Source: Hippopus hippopus
Lineage: Eukaryota; Mollusca; Bivalvia; Cardiida; Cardiidae
DNA: 64,000 bases
Assembly: GCA_946811185.2 (NCBI GenBank)
Contig: OX328102.1
Span: 52,925,619-52,989,618, forward strand
Direction of reading: 5' to 3'
Shown here piece after piece: positions 33,531 through 43,700 of the stretch (position 1 is its first letter; each line of letters opens with the position of its first letter). Made by a program: the position numbers and the translations under genes. Under the pieces are notes generated by a model. It was not told where the DNA came from. It saw only the letters and a list, made by a program, of their open reading frames with translations, and made no database searches.

Positions 33531-34330
33531 ACAAGAGGGCCATGATGGCCCTGAAGTCGCTCACCTGAGCCTTTTGACCAAACATGACCCATTTTAAATC
33601 TCTTTCGAGATATTATAACAAACATTCTATCAAGCTTTCATAATTACTGGACTGAAAATTTGGCCTCTAGCTTGTACGCAAGCTTTTTCTAGAATTTCTC
33701 TCAGTGACCTACTTTTTAGCCAAACATAGCCCATTTTCCCATTGTAGATATTATCAAAACAAAGATTCTGACCACCTTTCATAAGTATTGGACAGAAAAT
33801 GTGGCCTCTAGAGCATACACAAGGTTTTTCAAAGATTTGACCTAGTGACCTATTTTTTGACCTGATATGACCCATTTTGGAACTTGTCCGAGATATCATC
33901 AAGACAAACATTCTGACCAACTTTCAAGAGTTGTGGACTGAAAATATAGCCTTTAAAGCGTACACAAGGTTTTTCTAAGATTTGACCTAGTGACCTAAAT
34001 TTTGACCCAACATGACCCATTTTCAAACTGGTCCGAGATATCAAGACAAACATTCTGACCAAAATTCATGAGTATCGGACTGAAAATGTGGCCTCTAGAG
34101 TGTACACAAGGTTTTTCTAAGATTTAACCTAGTGACCTAGTTTTTGACCCGACATGACCCATTTTCGAACTCGTCCGAGATATCATCAAGACAAACATTC
34201 TGACCAAGTTTCATGAGTATTGGACTGACAATGTGGCCCCTAGAGCGTACACAAGGTAAAAGTTGACGACGGATGAGACACAGCATGATCACAAAAGCTC
34301 ACCTTGAGCACTTCGTGCTCAGTTGAGCTA
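33531..34330 (+). mobile_element. Modular satellite element 3 (monomer B only), complete
   Basis: This 800-bp copy is the cleanest. The left end is ACAAGAGGGCCATGATGGCC then GTCGCTCACCTGAGC; the right end is AGCTCACCTTGAGCACTTCG then TGCTCAGTTGAGCTA. Inside are about five B monomers of about 144 bp, with TGACCTAGTGACC-type starts at 33838, 33983 and 34125. A short GACGACGGATGAGAC tract precedes the right hairpin. No coding capacity. Confidence 0.8.
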
Positions 34331-34574
34331 AAAATGTTATGTAACACAAAGGTGTTAAAAATCTATGGAGCATAAGAACACAAGAAATCAACAGTTTTAT
34401 TTTTCATGACATGCAGTAGAAGGCTTCTGAAAACATCATTCTTTTTGAAGAAGGCTATGATTGTTTGATAACATAATAGGTATGGCACTGAAGGCTTGAA
34501 AATAAAAATGACAAACGAAATATAGGTTAAAAGTGTCTGATAAAAAAAAAACAGTATGCATGTCATAATGAGCA

Positions 34575-34800
34575 AAATATTAAACCTTTACCAAACAATA
34601 CCAGTTCTTAACAACTGAGCAAGATAGCTATTGAAAACATTGAGGGAAATGGAGAAAATGCTCGTGACAAGCATATTCTCCTTTTCCAACATTTTCTGCC
34701 CTTTCTGATACAAATTACGATATCAGTGCAACATTTAATACGCTGTCTGCAAATACTTAGGAATTTAGGAAAGTTTCTTTTTTTTTTTGTTTGGTGAAGA
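34575..34800. mobile_element. MITE-1 copy, decayed
   Basis: AAACCTTTACCAAACAATAC, GGAGAAAATGCTCGTGACAA and GCATATTCTCCTTTTCC show the end and palindromic centre; the other end lies in a TGTCTGCAAATACTTAGG block. Confidence 0.65.
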
Positions 34801-34879
34801 GTTGACCCATATCCTGCTAAATAACTTAAATGCAACTTTCAAGCCGATAGTAAAAAGTCAAATAATGCTACTTCACACT

Positions 34880-35020
34880 TATTTTTTTGAGAAAAAATAT
34901 CTCCTTATCAGACAGTGTAGATCAAAGGTCAGACTGCACGTTCTGTGCAGTCTGATCTTGATCTACGCTGTCCATAAAGAGTCAGTGAGTCGTGCTTAGC
35001 GGCCTAGGGATTAATGCACT
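34880..35020. mobile_element. Foldback MITE-2
   Basis: The stem GTAGATCAAAGGTCAGACTG to CAGTCTGATCTTGATCTAC (34917-34966) pairs almost completely around a GTTCT loop. Related stems occur at about 4247, 9374, 45221, 45640, 52558, 55297, 60620 and 63870, so this is a separate foldback family. Terminal repeats are not defined. Confidence 0.65.
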
Positions 35021-35225
35021 TGATGAAAGGACAATCACTGGGTACCATTATGCTCATTCAGACTCTCCTCATATTTATATCACTTAATTTTTTTTGGCAG
35101 TTTATCAAATTTACCAGTAAAACACTGATTTATACAACTATTTTTTCTTTGCTAGTTATCTAAATGCCAAAACTGCACCTTTTCACTAAATGTAACAGTC
35201 CAGTTATAACAAGCTTGCAGAGAAA

Positions 35226-35474
35226 GCCTGGCCGGGTAGCTCAGTGGTAAGCGTATCTGACTCGTGACCTGGAGGTTGCGGGTTTGAACTTTCTTTCCAG
35301 TGATTTTTCGCCTCTCACCTCTGATGCATGTGAGAAAAGTAGTCAGTGGCTTTGGAAAGAAAGTTGTGTCAGTACTGGTGTGAGAAAGCCAGGAAACACA
35401 TGTGTGGGTGTGTCACTGACCGCCATATGACCTAAGCTGTTAAAATGGCGTTAAACTCCAATACAAACAAACAA
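35226..35474 (+). mobile_element. tRNA-derived SINE, family B, near full length
   Basis: The head GCCTGGCCGGGTAGCTCAGT is intact; the box B region reads GCGGGTTTGAA. The body has the inverted pair AACTTTCTTTCCAGTG and TGGAAAGAAAGTTGTG, and the tail ends TGGCGTTAAACTC then CAAACAAACAA. Flanks are AGCTTGCAGAGAAA (35212-35225) and AGCTGCAGAGAAA (35475-35487), a target-site duplication with one indel. This is the reference copy for family B. Confidence 0.9.
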
Positions 35475-35483
35475 AGCTGCAGA

Positions 35484-35870
35484 GAAAATATATACACAGA
35501 ATATTGTGTTGTAATAACTTTCCTGAAGCTTGTATTTGATTCTAGCAGCGTCAGAAAATTTGATGTCGTGTGAGACCAAATTATTATATACCTACAACTT
35601 TCAACAAAAAAACCTTGCAATTATTGATATTTTATTCAAAAAAAGTAAACAAAATGAGACAATTACTGGTGTGAAGGGTAGTAACTCTCTTTTTTTTCGA
35701 AGGGCGGATGAATATTACAGCGTAACATTTTGACTAATAAAATCGCAAATCAATGCATGCTTTGTCTGTGCATGACTTATGTCATCATACCATATATGGA
35801 ACTGTATTTGACCGTGTGCAGATACGGATTTTTTTCTGTCCTGTGTGTTATTTTATCAGCTTGCAGCACT
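35484..35870 (+). repeat. Old duplication, mate of 38545-39005
   Basis: Colinear with 38545-39005: GTTGTAATAACTTTCCTGAA versus GTTGTAGTAACTTTCTTAGT, TACCTACAACTTTCAA versus TATCTACAACTTTCAA, and GATGAATATTACAGCGTAAC versus GATGAATATTATAATGTAAC. Divergence is considerable and no coding frame is shared. Confidence 0.7.
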
Positions 35871-35924
35871 TGTATTTGAGCCGGAAAATTAGTAAGTAGT
35901 AATTAGCAGTATTTATCAGTGTGT

Positions 35925-36152
35925 CACACTTTACCAATTGACAAAATTTTAGACTAGTCCAAATTGAAAGCATTAGCAGACAACAAAATAAATGTGACTG
36001 AAAAGTCGAAATTTTTTATGGAAAGGATAGAAAACAATGTCCATAAAGGAGAAAATATTGATAACCAGCATCTTCTCCTTTTCTCACAATGTTTTCAAAA
36101 GGCATCTTTCTCAGGGTCATCATAAGTCAGGATTTCTGTGGGAAATGGTTAA
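35925..36152 (+). mobile_element. MITE-1 (piggyBac-like), full copy
   Basis: From CACACTTTACCAATTGACAA to GGGAAATGGTTAA, with the usual blocks TTTAGACTAGTCCAAATTG, GCAGACAACAAA, AAAGGAGAAAATATTGATAA and CCAGCATCTTCTCCTTTTCT. Confidence 0.75.
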
Positions 36153-36574
36153 CAGGAAATTTTGATATGTCCCATTAATGTTTATATACAATTTCAGGAT
36201 TTGTAATTTAACAAACTGATACCAGTCTGAGATTCTTCTCACTAATCAATGATAAAAAAGTGAAAAGTTAAAAAGAAAATTGCGTATAATATCTCAGGTA
36301 TTTTGAAATAACAAATGAGAAATGATCACCAGAACTGAGTAAGTAATAAATCTATAACATATGGTCAGTTAAGAGATAAAAGTTTCCATATAAACCAATT
36401 CTTGAATAATAATAAAGAAAAATAAATGATATGTTGATGAAGATAGTAAACCAACAATCTTGTGCCAAATGATGAAATTGCTCATGACACGCAATTTCAA
36501 AATTTGCTGTATTTTGCCACAATGTTTTCATAAGTGTAAAAAAAAACACACTGTTTAGAGGTAGAAGGTTAACA

Positions 36575-37600
36575 CCAACTTTATAAACCCTTTCCTACAC
36601 AACAAAATATTGGACAAGTCCAAATTGAAAATATTTACAGACGACAAATTAAGCATGGCTCAAATGATGGGATTTGTCTTCTTTGATTGTTTTGTAAAGG
36701 GTTAACTCATTTATAAAAATTGATTCTAAAATTTTAGAAAAGACTAAAATAAAAACAGCGATAAACTATCAATTTATAAGATGAATTCTGCATATTACAA
36801 TCAGTGCTGTGTTTACCTCTTTACCAAATGACAAAATTTTAGACTAGTCAAAATTGAAAGCATTTGCAGACGACAAATTAAATTGAGCTGAAATGATGCT
36901 AATTGTCTATGAAAGTTTTTTTTTTTTTCCTTTACCCACAAGGTTTACAAAAGGTTATTCCCAAAGGGTTGTTGAAAAACAGGATTGTGTGGTAAAGAGT
37001 TACTTCGGTACCAAACAACAAAATCTTAGACTTGTCCAAACTAAAAGCATTTGTAGATAACAAGTTAATTGAGGCTTAATTAATACTATTTGTCTATAAA
37101 ACGGTAGAAAATGTGGTGAAAAAGGAGAAAACACTAACTACAAGTATTTGCTTCTTTTCCCACATTTTTTCAAAAGCCTTTTTTCTCAAGGTCATCAAAA
37201 TTCATGTTTGCTTTGTTAAGAGATAATTCTTTTGCACATAAGAAACTTTCAGACTCATTCAAACTGAGAACATTAGCAGTAAAGAAATAAAATATTGTTC
37301 AAATGATAGCTCCTGTCTTTGAAAAGGTAACAAGCATTTCTCCTTTTACCACAATATTAAAAAAGCTTTTTTGTCTCTCAGGGTTGTTTAAACGCAGCTT
37401 TGTTTGGTCAAAGGTGAAAGGTGAAAGGTTAACTCACAACCTCCGAAACAAAATTCTAAAAGTTTCTAACTCTCCCACAATGTTTTTTACTTTTTCTAAG
37501 ACAAAGTACATCATTCAAGATACATTTAAATTGTTGTCTACAAATGAAATTAATTTGGACAAATCTAAAATTATGTCATTAAGTAAGATTTAAATGAAGG
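36575..37600. mobile_element. Cluster of MITE-1 copies end to end
   Basis: At least four copies lie in tandem or joined: about 36580-36705 (core deleted), 36818-37005 (core replaced by a poly-T tract), 37001-37218 (with AAAGGAGAAAACACTAACTA core) and 37236-37570 (partial pieces). Neighbours often share the TTAA or GGTTAA junction, as expected from repeated insertion into ends of existing copies. Confidence 0.7.
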
Positions 37601-37684
37601 AAAAATACCTTGTCCTATGATGGCAAATATCAAACATTTATTTGTCTACATAATAATACTGAAAAAATCCACAAAAATAATAAC

Positions 37685-37840
37685 TCTTTGCCATATAAAC
37701 CTTTGTTTAAAAAAGACCCTTAAAAAGACAGCTCTGAAAATATTGTGGGAACTGGACAAAATTGCTGGTGAGCATCATGTTTTCTAGCCTTTCAAAAGTT
37801 AATGGCATTATTCTGAGTAACGTTTGTTTCTGCAATGCTT
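37685..37840. mobile_element. MITE-1 fragment
   Basis: CCATATAAACCTTTGTTTAA, AAATATTGTGGGAACTGGAC and GCTGGTGAGCATCATG are decayed family blocks. Confidence 0.5.
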
Positions 37841-37922
37841 TCAATTCCAGTTAGTCTATAAACTGCTACCTTGGTAGAGAGTAATTAAGTAAAAATGTGA
37901 TCATTAACTATGAGGAAACCCC

Positions 37923-38140
37923 TTAATCCTTTACCACACGACAAATTTTTAGACTTGTCCAGTTTAAAAGTATTTGAAGAGGACAAACTGACAAAAAAAT
38001 GAAATTTGTCTTTAAAAGGGTAGAGAACATTGTGGGAAAAGGAGAAAATACTGGTAATCAGCATTTTCTTCTTTTCCCACAATGTTTTCAAAAGCCCTTT
38101 ACCTCAGGGGTCAATTGTTGGGTGGTGTGGGAAAGGTTAA
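37923..38140 (+). mobile_element. MITE-1, full copy with TTAA ends
   Basis: TTAATCCTTTACCACACGAC at the left and GGTGTGGGAAAGGTTAA at the right give inverted ends inside TTAA. The centre pairs GTGGGAAAAGGAGAAAATAC with GCATTTTCTTCTTTTCCCAC. Confidence 0.85.
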
Positions 38141-38544
38141 ATACAACATAATTCTTCAATCTTTTTTCATCTCTCTCTCTCTCTCTCAACAATTAAAAGC
38201 ATTGCTCTTTAAGAGTCTTAGGACATTAATCTACCTTCAATTTATCCATTAAGAGAAAAACTACAACACACAATTTATAACTAAAAAAACACACACATAA
38301 AGAATATCAAAACAACACAGCCAGAGCTGTATTCACTAACAATTCCGTATACAATTTTTTGTTTCTTTTATCTTTTTAAATTCTAAATTCAGAGACTTGT
38401 CATCTCATTTGCCAAGACAGATCCTCTTACCCAATCAGACAGCTAGTCTTGGACTGAAGAATTGGACCCAAATATACAATGGTTGGTAAACATTGCCCCT
38501 GATCCATAAGCTGTATGAGTATGATTCACACAGGCATTGAAAAA
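38141..38544. other. Spacer with a CT microsatellite
   Basis: A CT repeat lies at about 38170-38187. No gene or other element recognised. Confidence 0.45.
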
Positions 38545-39005
38545 TAGAGGGAATATTTTGTTGTAGTAACTTTCTTAGTGCTAGTATTTGATTTGAGCAG
38601 CATGAGAAAACTGGATATTGCATGAGACTGAAGATCAAGCTAGATGTCAAACTTTTCTTGCACAGTGAGAAGTAAGTACAAGCACCAGGAAATTTACCAC
38701 AACATAACATTCCTTTTGTTATATATCTACAACTTTCAATGACAACATATTGCCATTATTGGCATTTTATTCTAAAATTGTAAACAGAATACATGTAAAA
38801 CAATTAATGGTTTAGTGTGTAGTAATTTTGTTTTTATAACTAGTAGATGAATATTATAATGTAACATTTCAACAAATGAGATTGCAAGTCAATATATACA
38901 TATTCCACATGTAAGATACATCATCATACAATATTTGAAACCATATTTGATACTCATAGATTTGGGATTTTTTTTTTTCTATTGTGTGTGACATTTTATC
39001 TGCAA
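38545..39005 (+). repeat. Old duplication, mate of 35484-35870
   Basis: See the shared blocks listed for 35484-35870. This copy has about 80 extra bases near 38620-38705, and both end in a T-run followed by a TGTGTG-ATTTTATC block. Confidence 0.65.
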
Positions 39006-39559
39006 GTAACAATGCATTTGAGTCATAAAATTTACAGATATATCATGTAAATATTATGTAAATATGAGTAATGTCCTTTCCTGGATGATTCAAAAAATAT
39101 TATGCAACTTTCCCACCTACCAAGCAATGCAATTTATGTATTGCACACACACAAAAAAAAAATCAGATTTATACAACCATTAACTTGCCATAATTTCATA
39201 TCAGCATATAGAACTGCTGTTGCAGTTTATACTTGCAAGACAAATAAAATGAATTATTTCACACCTACAAATTAACGACCAATGAAATCGGTCTAATACT
39301 ACCATGTGAGTACAGAATATCATATTCCATATTGGACGCTGTAGAGTCCTATGTGGATTTTTCAGAACGAGGCTAGAGTCCCAAATATCGATATTTGACT
39401 GGAAGAGTAGTCTACTGAAGTCTGTTGTCAAAAAAGCAATTTCAAAACCCTCTTTTGATATGTATTGATTCTTCTTTTTAATTATTATTTAAATCAAAAT
39501 GACCCTAAACTTGTCATTTACTTTAAAGTCAATATGGAAGTGTGAAATAAAGAGTTCAT
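39006..39559. other. No recognisable feature
   Basis: AT-rich sequence. Minus-strand frame 39201-39431 has no recognisable domain. Confidence 0.4.
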
Positions 39560-39713
39560 TTAACATGCTTGGGTACGATACTGAATTCAATTGGATTCGA
39601 ACACTGCAGAACCAGGCTATATTTTGGACTCGGCTGTTGCCTCGTCCAAAATATAGACTTGTTCTGCAGTGTACTCATCCAATAGAATTCAGTATTGTAC
39701 CCAAGCATGTTAA
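39560..39713. repeat. 150-bp imperfect palindrome
   Basis: The left arm begins TTAACATGCTTGGGTACGAT (39560) and the right arm ends ATTGTACCCAAGCATGTTAA (39713). The arms are about 70 bp each and mostly complementary, around a short spacer with TCGGCTGTTGCCTC. Overlapping plus and minus frames read almost the same (MLGY-TEF-W--TLQN), which is a consequence of the palindrome. TTAA at both ends suggests a foldback element of TTAA type. Confidence 0.75.
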
Positions 39714-39986
39714 ATAACCTCATATTACCCCACTGTCCCTGTGAAATAACTTTTCTGCAAGCCATTTTGAAAATATCCTCGCTAAATATGCTAAATAAAT
39801 ACCAATTGAATAAAGAGTTGATACATGAATAAAGGCAAAAATATTGTGGCAAAGAGAAATTGCATGTTATGAGCAATGTCCTCTAGTCATAATGTTTACA
39901 AAAGTAATCAAATGCCAGATAAAAAAGGGATGTTTGAAAACAATCTGGAGTTACTGCATGTTAGAAACATCAACTACATATACATA

Positions 39987-40214
39987 TTTTTGTTTGTTTG
40001 AATGGTGTTTTACACCGTTTTCAACATTATTTCAGTCATATCACGGCGACAGTTCACATATTCATGTTTTCCTGGGTTTCACCAGTACTAGGCCAGGGCT
40101 CTAGTGTCTTGCCCAAGGACACTCCTGTGAAAGCCCAGTGGAGGTAGTGTGGCTCGAACCCGGGGCCTCCAGGTTACGAGTCCTACACTTCACCACTGAG
40201 CCACACAGAACCCC
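39987..40214 (-). mobile_element. tRNA-derived SINE, family C, with target-site duplication
   Basis: On the minus strand the element begins GGGGTTCTGTGTGGCTCAGT, has box B GGTTCGAGCC and ends in the tail whose plus-strand form is TGGTGTTTTACACCGTTTTC. Flanks ACATATACATA (39976-39986) and ACATGTACATA (40215-40225) are an 11-bp duplication with one mismatch. It sits about 310 bp beyond the carrier stop codon. Confidence 0.85.
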
Positions 40215-40266
40215 ACATGTACATACACAAGTTAAACATTGGCACATAAATTGATAAATGGTGATC

Positions 40267-40272
40267 TTTATT
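40267..40272 (-). promoter_or_regulatory. Candidate polyadenylation signal of the carrier gene
   Basis: AATAAA on the minus strand, about 250 nt downstream of the carrier stop codon. It lies near the edge of a MITE-1 copy. Other A/T-rich signals exist, so the choice is tentative. Confidence 0.3.
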
Positions 40273-40282
40273 CAGTCATTTA

Positions 40283-40497
40283 CCAAAAAAAAAAATTCAT
40301 TTTATAGACCCTTTGGTAGAAGACTTTTAAAAATATTGAGGGAAAAAAGGAGAAAATAATGGTTACCAGCATTTTCCCTTTTTCACACAATATTTTCTAC
40401 CTGTACTAGGACTAATCACACCATTTCAGCTAGATTTCCTTTTCATCAAGAAATCTTTTCAATTTGGACAGGTCCATCATACTGTTCCCTGGTAAAG
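40283..40497 (-). mobile_element. MITE-1 in the carrier 3' flank
   Basis: Read on the plus strand: CATTTACCAAAAAA end, AAAAGGAGAAAATAATGGTT and ACCAGCATTTTCCCTTTTTC palindrome, then the block TTTTCAATTTGGACAGGTCC and CCTGGTAAAGAGTCATG end. Orientation is opposite to the copy at 40834. It extends nearly to the stop codon, so the 3' UTR probably includes it. Confidence 0.75.
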
Positions 40498-40524
40498 AGT
40501 CATGTCCTACAAGAAAGTACAAGG

Positions 40525-40706
40525 TCATACAGGTGCCATCCCAATCAGTTTCCTAAGTTGTTCAAACACAAAAAATGTAACAATAGTGTGTGGTCCTATT
40601 CTCATCCAGTTGGGTATAAACCCCTTATAGAGTCCTAATGGTCCCTCAGCCCTTAATGTCTTGGAAAAACAGTCAAATGCATTCTTGTAGGGCTTTGTTA
40701 CTTGGC
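40525..40706 (-). CDS. Carrier coding exon 6 (residues 243-302, stop)
   Basis: Acceptor TATTATAG; stop TGA at 40527-40525. Encodes YKNAFDCFSKTLRAEGPLGL, YKGFIPNWMRIGPHTIVTFF and the C-terminal EQLRKLIGMAPV (helix 6). Confidence 0.93.
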
Positions 40707-43700
40707 CTATAATATAATAAGAAAAACTTATAAGATGTAAAAATTTCAGCCACACAAAAATAACCAAAATGTAAAGTGAGTCTTTATGTTCTTATCCCCT
40801 TACATATACTTCCTTTGCAGCTATACTATACTGTTAACTCTTTACCAAACAACAAAATTTTAGACTGGTCCAAATTGAAAGCATTTGCGGACGACAAAAT
40901 TAATATGACTCAAAAATTGAAATTTGTTCTGGGAGGGTAGAAAAACACTGTGGGAAAAGGAGAAAATGCTGGTAACCAGCATTTTCTCTTTTTCCCACTA
41001 TGTTTTCAAAAGGTTTCCTTTTCAGGGTCGTGAAAACCAGGGATTGTTTGGGAAAGGCTTAACCCTTTATCAAACAATCCAGAGTATTAATGACCCTGAA
41101 GAAGGCTGTTGAAAATATTGCGGGAAAAGGAAGAAATTCTGGTAACCAGCATTTCCTCCTTTTCCCACAATGTTTTGTACTATTTCAAAGACCAATATCA
41201 TAATTCGAGTCACATTTATATTGTCATCTGGGTTGGTCAATTTTGTATCAGATTTGTTCCTTGTTGATGGTTATCATAATTTTGTTCATTGTCAAGGTAT
41301 TTATATGCAAAATTTAGCAAAAAGTTACATGTTATTACTAAATCTTCTGTGAAAAACAGTGTTCTTATACACTACTCTGCAAAAGGATTAAAGTGCAAAT
41401 TAAAGTGCAAATGTTGAGTCATTGTTCCTTTCCCATTGTATTATCAAACATCAACCATTTCAGAGACAAAACATTTTTCATCTATGTTGGGGGCTATCAT
41501 GCAAGAATACAGTGGTCTTGCAAAACCTTGAGCAAAATACATGGTCCTTATGTCAAATGAATTTTGTAAAACTGAGTGCTGTACTGATAGTTTCCATAAA
41601 CAGTTTCCATAAACAGAAGTTAACAAGTTAACACCTGGCCACACAATCCTGAGTTTTAAGAAGCTTCTGGTAGAAGGCTTTTTAAAACGCTGTTGGAAAG
41701 AGGAAATGCTGGGAACCACAATGTTTTCTACCCTTCCAAAAAATAAATTTCAATTTTCAAGTCACATTTATGTTGTCATCTGGAAATGCTTTTAATTTGG
41801 GCACGTCCAAAACTTTGTTGTTTGGTAGATAGTTAATGACACAATCATAAAGATACATGTAGTTTCAGTAATCTTACACTGATTCATAACTCTGGTTTTG
41901 ACCACATCAACAGGTGAAGTGGTGAACGCAGTACAAAGTCCCGCAATCATAGAGGCAGTCACATGTAAAGGTACACCCTCACTCATCCATCCAGCATTCA
42001 GGATTAAATGTTTCGTGTGATCATAGGCAGGAATCTAAAACAAAGGTTAAATAGTAAAACTTGCTACATTAGAACACCCATAGTTGATACAGTGTTTTTC
42101 TTTATCAGATTGTAACTACATGAACTACATTTGTGAATGTCATCATCCTATATGCTGTCTGAACTACAGCTTGTTACATCTTTCTAACACAATTAAATTT
42201 GAAACTCATTGAAACTGAAAGTATTAGCAGATGACAAATTAAGTGCCACTAAAATGATTGAATCTGCTTATGAAAAAAAAAATTTTGGAAAAGACCTTTT
42301 TCCCAGGGTTGTTAAAACTCTGCATTGTGTGGTAAAGGGTTATAAACTGTTTGTTGTTAAAATAGCCACTCATTTTTGTAAGACTCAATCAAACATGTAA
42401 TTCTTTCAGATCTCCTTTTTTATCTTTTCTGTGACATTCTGAGCCATTTACGTACTTGCCAATATGCTTTAAAAAGCTAAAAGTGACAGATTTATTTTCC
42501 CTTTACTACAAAATCCCTTGTTTTAACAACCCACAGTAAGATACCTTTTGAAAACATTGTGGAAAAGGAGAAAATGCTGGTAACCAGGTAACCAACATTT
42601 TCTCCTTCCTCCACAATATTTTCCTATCCTTCAAAAAAGAAAAAAAGGATCTACACATCACATTTCATTTGTCGTCCACAAATGCTTTGATCTTGGACTG
42701 GTCTAAAATTTGTTACATGGTAAAAGATTACATCATGTGATCCATGTTCTGAAAAAGGGGGTTTCAAGCTCCCCTGTGATGCATGATACCAAGCAAGTCA
42801 TAACATAATTATGGATCCATAAAATCCATTTCATCTAACAACTGACTAAATACTGAGGTAGAATGGTCCTTCAAGATTTTACCAGAAGCAAAAAGTTTTA
42901 AAACAGGGCAGTCTGCACTGTCCTGCAAAGGCTGACCTGATTAAATAGTTTTTAAAAATACATTAAACCCCCTTTTCACATAGCCCTCTTCACTGACCAT
43001 GGCTCTTATATATTATCCAACTTAAAGCCTGCTTACCTGTGTTGCTGTTAAAATGGCTGCTCTTTTAACTGTAGGACCCACTCCAACATACAAGGCTCTG
43101 ACCCCTCCTTCCTTTAATATATCTTTAGCTGCACTGTATGTGCTGGTATATCTCACTGTCTCTGTGTCACTGAGCTTACCTTGAGCTTGCATCCGCACTT
43201 TGATCAGATCTGTAGGCGTGGCAATAGAACTGCCAACAGCACCTGTCAAAATAGATCCCAGGCTCTGTACCAAATTACCATCTGAAGACTATAGGTTTAA
43301 CTAGTGACCAGACAACAAAACTTTGGACCGGACCAAATTAAAAGGAATTTGCGGACGACAAATTAAATGGACCTCAAATGATAATTGCTGTCTTAGAAAG
43401 GGTAGAAAACATTGTGGGAAAAGGAGAAAATGCTGATTACCAGCATTTTCTCCTGTTCCTGCAATGTTCTCAGAAGCCTTTTCTTTCAGAGTCAATAAAC
43501 TTGGGGACTGTTTCATACAGGATCAATCTTTTAGCACAACACTTTTGGCATCGTAGCATAAGCAGAAGATGCTTGTAATGTACATAATTTTCATATTTTT
43601 TGTACTATTTACCATCTTAATAACTCTTTACAAAACAATTACATTTTTAGACTTGTCAAAACTGAAAGCCTTTACAGATAAAAAAATTTCTTGTTGCTCA

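Noticed and set aside
39499..39876. Overlapping plus and minus frames with similar protein sequence
   Set aside because: Both are produced by the 150-bp palindrome.
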